Assembly: GCF_030052815.1 (NCBI RefSeq)
Contig: NC_079496.1
Coordinates: 70,669,652-70,733,651 of the forward strand
DNA length: 64,000 nt
Source of the DNA: Hevea brasiliensis
Lineage: Eukaryota > Streptophyta > Magnoliopsida > Malpighiales > Euphorbiaceae
Direction of reading: 5' to 3'
The notes under the pieces were generated by a model, which worked only from the letters and a program-made list of their open reading frames with translations, did not search any database and had not been told where the DNA came from. How positions within the stretch are numbered: the first letter of the stretch is position 1; each line of letters begins with the position of its first letter. Positions 36,661 to 49,600 of the stretch are shown here, piece after piece. The position numbers and the translations under genes were made by a program.

Positions 36661-39050
36661 CAAACCTCTGATAACTGTCTCTTAGCTCTAACTCAGTGTT
36701 TCCTTCCCCTCCCTGAGTCTTTGCTAACTGAGAAACACAATTTGAAGTGTTTCAGTACTCATTTAAACTGTCTCTAACGATAATGCTTGATAATTAATTC
36801 AATGAATTCATTTATTCGCTTAGTCAACCTACTATGTCGACCCTTGGTACATTCTAGGTAATTTAGGTTTTAATGTCATTAATATGTCACATTCGATAGT
36901 CTTTTAGTGTTGGTACATGTTACCAAATTCATTTCCGTGTATACTGCATTTTCTTGCGATTTGCTGGATTCCGGGATACTAGTTTGACCTAGCCGGACGA
37001 CCTAGTTCCCTCAGTTTTCGGGTTTCAGTCAAAACTATAAACTTGTAGATCTATGTCTTATGGAACGCGGGGCAAAATTTCAGCTCATTCTGAGTTATGT
37101 AGACCAAGTTATGGTCATTTTACTATTTCTGGTCAAATTGCACCAAAATTGGTCATTTTAGGTCACTTTAGGTCATTTTAGGTTCGGCCAGTTTCTGGAC
37201 CCGAACTTGTGCAAGCTGTTTGACTTGCTTATGGTCATTTCTGGGCTTTGGTGTCTTCGTGAGACTTGTAGGTATGGGTCTTAATATTCATGGTTAAAAT
37301 TTCAGATCAATTGGATCTGTTTTGAGTGAGTTATGGCCCAAACACTAACTGCTGCCCAAATGGTCAATTTTCAGGCCTTACTTGCACTTAATCCGGATTT
37401 GGTCATTTTTCAAGCTACTTTGCAAGCAGAATTTTGGCAAGCTTTCTTCATGAAAGTTGGCACATTTTGTGCCTAGTTTCACCTCCAATTGGTCTCATAC
37501 CAATTGGAGCCACACACTTAAAGTTATAGGCCTAAAACTCAAACTGCCTTATTGAAATTCTTGCATACACATCAAGCATCACTTTTAACACTCACCAAAC
37601 TTAACATTTAAACTAACTCTGGTTGTACCACAACCTAAACATAATTCACAACACATTATAGGTCATTTTGGTAGCTTACAATTACATTCAACATATACCA
37701 ACAAGTGCAGAATTTGTCCAATTCAATTTACAACAATTCAATCACCAATTCATGCTCATTTACAAGTCCCACTTCACACCACCATTCATGCACTCAAACT
37801 GCCATAACAACCAACACATTTTAACATCATTATTCCATAAACCAAGCATGAATTCCAGCATTTCTCAAGGGTTAGCAAACTGCCACAATGGTACGCTTAC
37901 ATTCCATTACTTTCCAAGCTTTAAACTTCATTTTACATTTACATATACTAAGTATACATTACCCAAACAATTTCCTACACAATATACATTTAATCAATCA
38001 ATTAATTCACCATTTACAAGCACAATTAAACTGCCTTCAAGGTGCTTCCATGGCTGCCAAAAGTGTACATTCCCATTCAACATCAAAACTCAAAAATTTC
38101 TCCATAAATCAAACACCCATAACATTCCTACTAACTTTAATGGAGCAATAACCGAAAAATACAAACTTACCACTTTGGAAAATCTTCAAAACTCCTCCAA
38201 AACTTGGTCTTCTTGCTGCCTATCTACTGCCCATTGTGTAAGGATCACTTTTAATGCAGAGACTTACAAGAAATTATGGCTTGAAAGTGAAGATTGGAGT
38301 TCATGCATGGAGCTTGGAAGCTTTGGCCATGGAGTTCTTCTTGGGAGCAAATCGGCTGCTGTTTGGGAAGGTTGAAGAAGATGACAATCTGTCCAAGAAT
38401 GAGGATGTAGTGGTCCACTTAGGTGAGTTAGTGGAGCACCATGTGTGATTAAATATTTATTTAATCTTAAATTCCCAATTTCTCACATTAAGCTCCCAAT
38501 TTTTGCTATTTACTTTAGGTACCACCAATTTTATTTTTCATGACATTTTCCAAGTGTAATATCATGTATTTTTAGTGGAAATTTAAGTCAAAAGACAACT
38601 CGGGGTGTCAAATGACCACAATGCCTCTGTTCGGGTTGCATTCCATATTTTTCGGTAATACCGGGTTTTGTCCATTTTTCGATTTCTCACTTTTCTTTGT
38701 ACTAATTATTTAATTTTTCTTTGATATTTCTAATGATATTTATACTTCAATAGGGGTCTATTTAAGTCCTAAAAATATTTTCCAGGGTTCCCCACAGTCC
38801 AAGGCTAGTCAACGGTCCATGCCGTGACTTCCCGGTGCGGTCACCCATCGCTAGGGTTCTCGGCTCGCTTAACTTGGTTACATTTCTTTGCTATTATTTT
38901 TTCTTTGTTTTTCTTGTATTTTCTTTTCTTGTATTTCATTATTTTATGTCTCCTCACTCATGTCGAAGTGTAGTTCTAGGCATCCTAGCTGTCCGAACAA
39001 TACTGGTCACTGGAACAGTAGAACGCACTACCGAACATAGGGGTGTTACA

Positions 39051-39064
39051 ATTCTCCCCCCCTA
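39051..39064 (-). other. Polypurine tract of element D
   Basis: On the minus strand this reads AGGGGGGGAGAAT immediately before the 3' LTR, matching element C. Confidence 0.9.
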
Positions 39065-40094
39065 AAATAAATTTTGTCCACGAAATTTTACCCAATAGCC
39101 ATCTTACAATAGTCATACATTTATTTTCTCCTTTCTATATGATCGTATAATCTTCTTTTTCTCGAATTTATATATAAGACATTTAACAATCTAATACAAC
39201 ATTTAATTTATTTGTATAACACCAATCTCCTCTTACTATTGTGCTATCTAATATTTCAGTTCATGTTCTTTCTTGAATGACCCTTGAGGTCATGTTAGAA
39301 TCATTTATCTAGTCATTGGTCCTCTGACCATTCTAGTCCATAGTCTTCCTCACTTTCGTAACATTTCTTTGTTATATTTGAACCAACTGTTCGAATTTTT
39401 ACTTCCATAACTCTTTTTAACTGTCAATATTTTATAACTTACTTTCTTTTGTACTGAACTATAACCTTTCGATATTCTAACTTTTGAGTTTTAGATCCCT
39501 AAGTAGGATTTTCAAACTTATTTCTAACAATTAAATTCTGTCCTGGCATAACTATACCAAAACAGATGCCGTTGGCAACTATTCTCATCTTGGTGTATTA
39601 TCGAGTAGCACGTAGCTCTATACAATAATCTCAAGTTAGTACTATAATCTGCAGCTTATAGTACAAACATCAAGAACATTGCATAATTACTACGATACAT
39701 CCCAATAGATCAAATTTTTCGAAATTTTATCCTTTTCGAAATTACTGATATTCGAATCTTATTCTGATTAACATATCCATTAACAATTACTAACAGTAAC
39801 ATCCTTGCCCTCATCTAGAACAATTCTATTACTGCATCTTACTTTTACGTCCTCTTGCCTTACATTAAGTAGGCTCGCCAATTAGCTTTATAATTTATGG
39901 TGTGTTAGAAAATACTTTTCGCCGATAAACTCTTTCAAAACTAATTTCACTTATTATCACAATCCTTATCTTAAAGGACTAATCACTAATGCATCAAAAT
40001 TTATTCCCCTATAAAGGAATAACAATAAAACATATAGTTCTAACACTAAAATAAAAGTATGCAAACTCCAGGTCAAACAGTACATATATATATC
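39051..40094 (-). pseudogene. Degenerate sequence replacing pol in element D
   Basis: About 1 kb between the gag stop and the polypurine tract. On the minus strand the first 170 bases after gag correspond to the protease start of relatives, but with several stops. Further on I recognise no pol motif. The first part is shared with element F up to the end of the window, so the two elements inherited the same degenerate form. No open frame of note. Confidence 0.75.
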
Positions 40095-41384
40095 TTAGTT
40101 ACTAATTGAGAAAGTACCAGCAATAATGTCAAAAGTCTCAGCCTCTTCTCTCTGTCGTATAGCGTATACTCCAGCTGGAGCATCACCCTGTTCTGGCTGA
40201 TTCACAGTACTCTGACTTCTAGGTGTACTACCCCTACCTCTACCTTTGCCTCTACTAACTGATGGTGAACTCTTTGGGGTAGAAACTTGGGTTGATCCCT
40301 TTGGTGTAGTAAATGATCCAGAACGACCTGGATTTACACAATCCTTAGCAAAATAACCAGTCTCTCCACAGTTAAAATATGCTCCTACGGCTCTATAACA
40401 TACCCCACAATGTGGTTTACCACAAGTTTCACAAAGTCGATCTGACAGCGCATTCCTGGGTTTCTGTTGAGTTTGCTGATCGGATCGAGGTGGTTTCTGT
40501 CCAGAAGATCTATATCTACCGGACTTCTTACTATCTCTGTTGTATCCCCAAAAGTTTTTCCTCTTTCCAGTAAGACCACTAGAACTCTGTTCTACTGACT
40601 TTCCCTCTTTTTCTGTCTTCTCTGATTTCTTTTTCTCAGAAGCTGCTTCAGATTCAATTCTTTCTAATTCTAGTGCTTGAGAAATAAGTTCAGAGAAGTT
40701 GTTATGTTTGAATCCGACCACTTGCAATCTGATACTAGGCTTCAAGCCAGTTTCAAACTTCTTACATCTCTCCCTACTGGTAGAAAGTAGACTTATTGCA
40801 TAATGGCTCAGGCAGAAAAATTCCCTTTCATATTCAGCCACCAATTTACTCCCCTGTTTCAGACTTAGGAACTCTTGCACTTTCTAATCTACATAAGCAT
40901 CAGGGACATATTTTTGTTTGAATTCCCTGAGAAAGTCACTCCAGGTTAGCACTGCAGGTTCTACCAAACTGTGGGGAATGGTTTTCCACCAGTCATAAGC
41001 ATCTCCCTGTAGCAAAGATACTGAGTATTCAAATCTGAGCTCCTCCATGCAATGCAGTTTCTTGAATACCCTATCCATCCTCTCTAACCATTGTTCTGCC
41101 TCTAGAGGATCTATTGTCCCCTTGAACTCTGTAGCCCCATATTTCATCAATTTGTCATATTGTCTAGCGGAAGACTGTGGTTGTACCACTGGTGTCTGTA
41201 TTGGGATTTGAGTAGGCACATTACCAGCCATTTGTTGGAACATTGCAGCCATCTGCTAAGCGAACTGAGAAAAGCTGCGATGCTGCGGTAGTCTTCTTTG
41301 AACCACTGACATTGTGTAGGGCTGGGGCATCCCCTGCACCTCAGCCTCAATAGATTGATCGACTGAATGATCACCCTCTTCCAT
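40095..41384 (-). pseudogene. Element D gag
   Basis: Read on the minus strand from an ATG at 41384 (MEEGDHSVDQSIEAE) to a natural-looking stop at 40095, about 430 codons with two in-frame stops (41256-41258 and 40884-40886). The capsid domain shows [46 protein letters not shown] and [19 protein letters not shown] basic, Ser-rich linker and the cysteine region follow. The zinc knuckle is altered: the first Cys and the His positions are Tyr (YFNCGETGYFAKDC, about 40342-40383), so RNA binding by this copy would be weakened. The frame ends soon after YAIRQREEAE, without entering a protease. Confidence 0.9.
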
Positions 41385-41553
41385 AGTCAATGCGAGGATC
41401 TTAGACCTCCTAAACAAATAACACAAGGAGATTTCCTCCCGTTAGTGCATTTTTATAACGTAATGTACTGTATGTATCAAACAATGATATTGAGCAGTTG
41501 TACTATGAAGAAAGAATAATCAAATAACATGTGAAAACAGAATTTAAAAACTT

Positions 41554-41565
41554 GCTCTGATACCA
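41554..41565 (-). other. Primer-binding site of element D
   Basis: Minus-strand TGGTATCAGAGC, complementary to initiator tRNA-Met, eight bases inside the 5' LTR. Confidence 0.93.
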
Positions 41566-41573
41566 CTAAAACA

Positions 41574-44500
41574 TGTCACACCCTACCCCTCTGTAAGGCA
41601 TAACATGATCCCGTAGTACACCTAATGAATTACCAACTTCGTCTACTGATAACCCATTAAATACACTACAAGGGATTTTAAAACTTTTCTTACTTCTTTT
41701 TATAGTGGTGAGCACTATTTACAGGTGTTAAAAACCTTTTTGAACTGAAGTGAAACAGCTAACACATTTGGACTATTAATAATTTCTGTAAAAATTTTGG
41801 CAGAGTGCCATCTGTATTTTAGACAAAATAGTTCTTCAAAAACCTGTAAAAAGCACTTTACAACTTCAATGTACAATTTTAATTTACAACTGCTCAAAAC
41901 CAAGAACAATATATATAGACAGTGAACATACATTACAGTACAAAATACAAAATGTGGTATACTCAATATACCCGATGATCTCTCAATTTAGTACTAGCAG
42001 CCTAGTCTGCTGCCCTGTCAGTCTGTCTACCTGCGACAGCAATGAAAAGCTATCGCTGAGTAAAATTTACTCAGTGGTGCACAATAACCATTTGAAATGT
42101 GATATATAAATCTTTTATTGACAGTTCACAAATCAAATGATTCACAATTCCATTCCACAATTTACAAAATTCATCTAACACAAATTTGATCAAATAACTG
42201 AGTAACACAGTTTTGCCAATCAATAACACAATTTGATCAAATAACTGAATGATATCGTTTTGCAAATCAATAACACAATTCGATCAAATAACTGAATAAT
42301 ATCGTTTTGCAAAGCAATAACACAATTCGATCAAATAACTGAATAATACAATGTTGCCAATCAATAACATAATTTGATCAAATAACTGAATAATATCATT
42401 TTGCAAATCAATAATACAATTCGATCAAATAACTGAATAATATCATTTTGCAAATCAATAGCACAATTCGATCAAATAACTGAATAATATCGTTTTGCAA
42501 ATCAATAACACAATTCGATCAAATAACTGAATAATACAATGTTGCCAATCAATAACACAATTTAGGCTATGACATAGTTTTTCCACACATGCCGTGTTGT
42601 ACACCACGATAAGACATACTCACCCCAATAATTGAAATCAATGAGGGAGGAAGCTAGCTGAATAATGAGTACTCATCCACACTCACCTCAGACTAGCAAG
42701 TCAAAGAGGGAGGAACATAATCACACTCACCCCAGATTGATAAGTCAAAGAGGGAGGAATATATCACACTCACCCCATAAATGGAGGAGGAACATAGTAA
42801 CAGTGTCATGCCAAGTGTGAATCAAAACAATTTCAAATCACAATATTTCATACAAACCATAAATCACATTTTATCTCAAAATTTCCATTTGCAAAGCTGG
42901 CAACACAATAAGTTCCAAATAATATTCCCGAAACCAAAGCAATCAAAACTTATTCATAACTCATTTCTCCACATAAATTTGCTAGTAAAAGCAGTGAATA
43001 TAAATTTCTCCACTTAAAACTATAATGTTGAATTAAATTTTTTAGGTAGAAAATGAGAAGTTAAAATTATTATGCATAAACACAATTTAAAACAATAACA
43101 TATAAATAATCGTAATTTATTTCAATTGAAAAATTCAAAAGAAATACTTATTGTGCACAAACACAATTTAAAACAATACAAATAATCATAATTTATTCCA
43201 ATTGAAAAATTCAAAAGAATTAATTATTGTGCACAAACACAATTTAAAACAATAACATATAAATAATCGTAATTTATTTCAATTGAAAAATTCAAAAGAA
43301 ATATTATTGTGCACAAACCTCTGATAACTGTCTCTTGGCTCTAACTCAGTGTTTCCTTCCCCTCCTTGAGTCTTTGCTAACTGAGAAACACAATTTGAAG
43401 TGTTTCAGTACTCATTTAAACTGTCTCTAACGATAATGCTTGACAATTAATTCACTGAATTCATTTATTCGCTTAGTCAACCTACTATGTCAACCCTTGG
43501 TACATTCTAGGTAATTTAGGTTTTAATGTCATTAATATGTCACATTCGATAGTCTTTTAGGGTTGGTACATGTTACCAAATTCATTTCCGTGTATACTGC
43601 ATTTTCTTGCGATTTGCTGGATTCCGCGATATTAGTTGGACCTAGCCGGACGACCTAGTTCCCTCGGTTTTCGAGTTTCGGTCAAAACTACAAACTTGTA
43701 TATCTATGTCTTATGGAACGCGGGGCAAAATTTCAGGTCATTCTGAGTTATGTAGGCCAAGTTATGGTCATTTTACTATTACTGGTCAAATTTCACCAAA
43801 ATTGGTCACTTTAGGTCATTTTAGGTTCGGCCAGTTTCTGGACCCGAATTTGTGCAAGCTGTTTGACTTGGTTATGATCATTTCTGGGCTTTCGTGTCTT
43901 CATAAGACTTGTAGGTATGGGTCTTAACTATTCATGGTTAAAATTTCTGGTCAATTGGACCTTGTTTGAGTGAGTTACGGCCTAAACACTAACTGCTGCC
44001 CAAATGGTCAATTTTCAGGCCTTACTTGCACTTAATCCGGATTTGGTCATCTTTCAAGCTACTTTGCAAGCAGAATTTTGGCAAGCTTTCTTCATGAAAG
44101 TTGGCACATTTTGTGCCTAGTATCACCTCCAATTAGTCTCATACCAATTGGAGCCACACACTTAATGTTATAGGCCTAAAACTCAAACTGCCTTATTGAA
44201 ATTCTTGCATACACATCAAGCATCACTTTTAACATTCACCAAACTTAACATTTAAACTAATTCTGGTTGTACCACAACCTAACCATAATTCACAACACAT
44301 TATAGGTCATTTTGGCACCTTACAATTACATTCAACATATACCAACAAGTGCAGAATTTGTCCAATTCAATTTACAACAATTCAATCACCAATTCATGCT
44401 CATTTACAAGTCCCACTTCACACCACCATTCATGCACTCAAACTGCCATAACAACCAACACATTTTAACATCATTATTCCATAAACCAAGCATGAATTCC

Positions 44501-45694
44501 AGCATTTCTCAAGGGTTAGCAAACTGCTACAATGGTACACTTACATTCCATTACTTTCCAAGCTTTAAACTTCATTTTACATTTACATATACTAAGTATA
44601 CATTACCCAAACAATTTCCTACACAATATACATTTAATCAATCAATTAATTCACCATTTACAAGCACAATTAAACTGCCTTCAAGGTGCTTCCATGGCTG
44701 CCAAAAGTGTACATTCCCATTCAACATCAAAACTCAAAAATTTCTCCATAAATCAAACACCCATAACATTCCTACTAACTTTAATGGAGCAATAACCGAA
44801 AAATACAAACTTACCACTTTGGAAATTCTTCAAAACTACTCCAAAACTTGGTCTTCTTGCTGCCTATCTACTGCCCATTATGTAAGGATCACTTTTAATA
44901 GAGAGACTTACAAGAAATTATGGCTTGAAAGCGAAGATTGGAGTTCATGCATGGGGCTTGGATGCTTTGGCCATGGAGTTCTTCTTAGGAGCAAATCGGC
45001 TGCTGTTTGGGAAGGTTGAAGAAGATGACAATCTGTCCAAGAATGAGGATGTAGTGGTCCACTTAGGTGAGTTAGTGGAGCACCATGTGTGATTAAATAT
45101 TTATTTAATCTTAAATTCCCAATTTCTCACATTAAGCTCCCAATTTTTGCTATTTACTTTAGGTACCACCAATTTAATTTTTCATGACATTTTCCAAGTG
45201 TAATATCATGTATTTTTAATGGACATTTAAGTCAAAAGACAACTCGGGGTGTCAAATGACCACAATGCCCCTGTTCGGGTTACATTCCCGATTTTTCGGT
45301 AATACCGGGTTTTGTCCGTTTTTCGATTTCTCACTTTTCTTTGTACTAATTATTTAATTTTTCTTTGATATTTCTAATGATATTTATACTTCAATAGCGG
45401 TCTATTTAAGTCCTAAAAATATTTTCCAGGGTTCCCCGCGGTCCAAGGCTAGTCAACGGTCCACGCCGTGACTTCCCGGTGCGGTCACCCATCGCTAGGG
45501 TTCTCGGCTCGCTTAACTTGGTTACATTTCTTTGCTATTATTTTTCCTTTGTTTTTCTTGTATTTTCTTTTCTTGTATTTCATTATTTTATGTCTCCTCA
45601 CTCATGTCGAAGTGTAGTTCTAGGCATCCTAGCTGTCCGAACAATACTGGTCACTGGAATAGTAGAACGCACTACCGAACATAGGGGTGTTATA
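41574..45694 (-). repeat. Element D 5' LTR (subfamily 1)
   Basis: 4121 bp, collinear with 34770-39050 but lacking about 150 bp that lie near 35055-35205 in the other copy; the join is near 41858, at the word ACTT. It carries the same eight-unit 47-bp array (42181-42562), the donor-like site at 44814 and acceptor-like sites at 42031 and 41844. It ends TGTTATA at 45694. A 235-residue plus-strand frame at 44312-45019 repeats the one in the other LTR. Confidence 0.95.
42181..42562 (+). repeat. 47-bp minisatellite, 8 units (D 5' LTR)
   Basis: GATCAAAT starts at 42188, 42235, 42282, 42329, 42376, 42423, 42470 and 42517, all 47 bp apart. It has the same unit number as the other LTR and the same ACAATGTTGCC variant in units 4 and 8. 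Confidence 0.93.
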
Positions 45695-46629
45695 GTAAAT
45701 TTAGCCAGCTAGGGTTTGTGATGGAAATGCTTGTGTTTTGATTGAATTAATTACGTTAGGAAGCTTAATTGAGTGATGGAGTGATTTTAGTATGCTTAGA
45801 ATTAATTAAATGTAACAATTAGTGTAATTAGGGTTTTGGCATCTAGGGTTTGGAAGACAAAAATGTGAAAATTTGTTAAATGATGTGTTTTACCTTGTTG
45901 GAGATGAAAAATGGTCATTTGTGACCAATTGATGTGTGTTGGAAGTGTTAGAATTAGGTTTAGATTCGGATTGAATGTGGGCAGTATGGAGGCAGCATGA
46001 CCAAAGTCCCTTTCAGGGACCAAAACTGAAAATTTACAAGCTCAATAGGTGTGAGGCCAATTCGGAATGAAATTAGACACAAAATGACACATTTTTCATT
46101 TGGGAATCATGCCCAAAAAGTGATTAAAACCTAGTGAACAAATTGACCAAATCCGGATTAGGCAATATGACCTGTACAAAAATGACTAAATGAACAGTGT
46201 TTGTTCATTTGGCCATAACTTAGGCTATGCAGGTCTAAATTACCTTAAATTTTACCAGTAGAAAGTTGAGATATAGATATAAAACTTTCATGAAATTGTG
46301 CCCTTAACCAAGTCATTTAGCCACCCAAAATTGGTGACCTAAAACTGCCAGACCTAATTTGGTGCCCAGAAAAACTGGGTAAGTCCAATCCGGCAGCAAT
46401 GATTCAAAAGGCTATAACTTGAGCTACAAAACCCTAAATGGAGTGATTCAAAAAGGAGAATAAAGTTAAGATAATAAGGAACAATTTATAAGAAGAAAAC
46501 TTAGCCCAATTCTAACAGCAACATGACCAATGGAACAGTGCAATATAAGACACCAAAACTGAAAATTTACAAATTTACCTAAAAGACTTGAGAAATCAGA
46601 GCAAGATAAGGGGGAAAAGTCAGTAGAGC
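45695..46629 (+). repeat. Gypsy LTR E (subfamily 2), second part
   Basis: Continuation of LTR E after element D (GTAAA duplication at 45695-45699). The sequence parallels, on the opposite strand, 48100-49300 of H and 29500-30450 of the solo LTR. It is cut at 46629 by element H, with AGAGC as the presumed left duplication of H. No gene is seen. Confidence 0.87.
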
Positions 46630-49600
46630 TGTCACACTTTACCCCTTTGTAAGGCATAACATGATCCCGTAGAATACCTAATGAACTACCGAACTTCACC
46701 TACCGATAACTCATTAAGTACCCTACAAGGGATTTTAAAACAATTTTCTTATTTTTGACAAGTGGTGAGCATTTTCTAATAAGTACTTAAAACATTTAGT
46801 TAAAATTAAAACTAGTTAACATTTTTGGCCCATTTTATTTTTACACAAATTTTATAAAAATTTTGACAGAGTTCCCTCTGTATTTTGAGAAACCAGTTCT
46901 TCAAATACCTGTAAAAAGCACTTCTAAAAATTTTCTCAACAACTGCTTCAATTTCATACTCAATCTCAATCAATTTCTCAACACATTTATCAACTTTCAA
47001 ATTTCAAATCCACTATCCAATGATCATCAAAATACTAGCAATCCATTTCATTCAAATTAAATAAAATAGTTCCATTCATATTTCATTAGAAACAAAACAA
47101 TTTAGATACATCATTACAAAATTTACATTAAGAGAATTTCAAACTACAATATATATATTACAACTTTATACAAATTTTATACAAACTGCTCAAGACCCAT
47201 TTTTACATGTCCATACATTTATGTGCAATATATACATCAAAAGAAATATTTACAGTTAGGGTATAAATTATACCCGAAGACTTTAAGCTGATAGCTCCTC
47301 ACACCTCAGCAGCTCAATCTGCTGCTCCTCTAGTTTCTGTATCTGCGACAGTAATAGAAGCTATCGCTGAGTACTAGGACTCAGTGGTGCACAACATACT
47401 AAAATAATCTTTATGCAAAACTTAAATCACATTTATTCAAAAATTTGGCTGAATATGAGAATTAAGTATAAATCATGCATTATGAGATTTTAAATGCAAA
47501 CCAAGTTCATTTCAAAGTATCAAAGCACATTTCATAAAACCCACAGTTAGATCATGCCATTCGAAACAAATAGAATCTCAATAGCCAAAGGCTAAAGAGA
47601 AATCATACCACAAGGCTAGCTAGCTCAAATATATGGATATCCATTTACATCCTCTTCTACTAGCACACCTCAGCACTTCTCCAGAGAAGGAATCAAAATT
47701 TGAAACTAATTACCCCCACTAGTCGTGCTAGTGAGGTGTCCAAATATATGGTCATGACACTGTGGTTTCAAAACTTATCTTAACAATTTGCTAAACATTT
47801 TCATTTCAAATATACACAATAACTTTCACAATTTAAATCAAACATCATAAGAATGCCACAATTCAATATTTCACATTATTCAAAACAGTATGTAGAAGAT
47901 AATTATAAAAAGTATACGTTGTGCATAAACCTCAAGCGAGTCACCTCTTGGCCTAGACTCGGTTCCTCGGGTTCTTTCTAGATATTCCTTTCAACTGAAA
48001 CACACAATTTTACAGTGTTTCAGTACCATAATTTAACATAAATCCAAAAATAAATTTAACTTCACTTTTACCTAGCTCTAACGTGCTAAATTCGACGTTC
48101 TTAAAATTTTGTGTTTCGAGTTACTATTCACTGCACTATTCAAGTCAAATTATTGACTTTCTAAGGCTTAATAGGTATGGGAATTCCAACTTTACTCACA
48201 TACCACATTTTGGTCACCAAACTTGTTGGTTTTGGTCATTTTCTCAAAACTTAGGTCTTTTAGGCAAAATTGCCAAATTTTCAATTTTGGTGTCCTTAAT
48301 TGTACTGTTTCATTGGTCAGTTTACTATTGGAATTTGGTAAAACTTTCTTCATAGAAAATGTTCCTTATTGTCTTAAGTTTATTCTCCTTTTTGAATCAC
48401 CCCAATTGGAGTTTTGTAGCTCAAGTTATAATCAAGTTACTATTACTATTCATGCTGCAGAATTTGGTTCTGCAGATTTGTTAATCCAACTTCATTCAGT
48501 AATTTGATCAAGTTAAGTCCATAATTTGGTCTAATTTTCTTTATATGAAATGTTCTACTATGTCTTAGGTTTCCATCGGTTCAAGAATCGCCTAAATCGG
48601 AGTTTTCTAGAGGGAGTTATAGCCATTGAAACTTTACTGTTCATATGGCAATCTATAGTTCTGCATATTCAAGTCACCAATTTTGCTCAGTAATTTGATT
48701 GGGTTAATGGCATAATTTGGGTTGGTGTTTTTCATGAAAGTTTTAGATATATATCTCATCTAACCTTGGTAAAATTTCAGGTCATTTTGACCTGCCTAGC
48801 TCGAGTTATGACTAAATGAACAAACACTGTTCATTTGGTCAGTTTGTGCAGAGGCAGCCTGCGATTTTCCGACTTCGGCCACTTTGTTCACTAGGTTTTA
48901 GTCACTTTTTGGGCAGGCTTCCTAAATGAAAATTGTGTAATTTAGTGCCTATTTTAATCCCCAATTGGTCCCATATCCATTGGACTTATAAAATTTCATT
49001 TTTGGTCCCTCAAAGCAGGTTTTGGTCATGCTGCCAACAAATGACCTTATCCAATCCGAATTGGCTTTTAATTCCAACATTTCTAACACACCTCATTTGG
49101 TCACAAATGACCATTTTTCACTTCACATTAGGTCAAAGATACCATTTACAAGTTTTTCACATTTTTGGTCTCTAAACCCTAATGTTCAAAACCCTATTTC
49201 ACATATTTGTTCCATTCATGCAATTTAAAGTGTGGCACTAACACCTACCCACTTAGATTGACTTGCATGCATGATTTATTGAAGTGAAAGATATCACTTT
49301 CCCCCAACCCTCATGGCTGCCAAATTGTTTGTCCTTTCATAACTTATCATTTTCTTTAACTTTTCATGCAATTTAGACTTAACTTAATTTCAAAGCTTAA
49401 AGAAGAAAAAGAAAGGGAAACAAGTACTAACCTCACTCGTCAAATTTTCTTGAATTGCCAAGTTTGATTTTCCTTCACTTTTCTTCCCTCCTATTCTTCT
49501 TTAATCTTCTTTCCTAGGGTGACTTGGAAGCTTTTTAGGGTTTAGGGTTGAAACTTTTGGGGAAGAACTAAGTTTTTCAAGCTTTAAAAGCTTGCTAATG

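Larger units (their letters stand above)
34770..39050 (-). repeat. Element D 3' LTR (subfamily 1)
   Basis: 4281 bp, ends TGTCACACCCTACCCC and CATAGGGGTGTTACA on the plus strand. It contains two minisatellites (35516-35900 and 36343-36660) and about four variants of a unit of roughly 50 bp with GAGGGAGGAA / CACTCACCCC at 35955-36130. The donor-like site is at 38170 and acceptor-like sites at 35366 and 35040 (minus). A 235-residue plus-strand frame at 37668-38375 is antisense and is not called a gene. Confidence 0.95.
34770..45694 (-). mobile_element. Element D: gag-only gypsy retrotransposon with two LTRs
   Basis: A complete insertion on the minus strand with an exact GTAAA duplication on both sides (34765-34769 and 45695-45699). 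The 3' LTR is 34770-39050 (4281 bp), the internal region 39051-41573 (2.5 kb) and the 5' LTR 41574-45694 (4121 bp). LTRs make up about three quarters of the element. The internal region has a primer-binding site, a gag-like gene, about 1 kb of degenerate sequence and a polypurine tract. Reverse transcriptase, RNase H and integrase are absent, as in the TR-GAG elements described in plants. Movement would have needed enzymes from a relative such as the C type. Confidence 0.95.
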
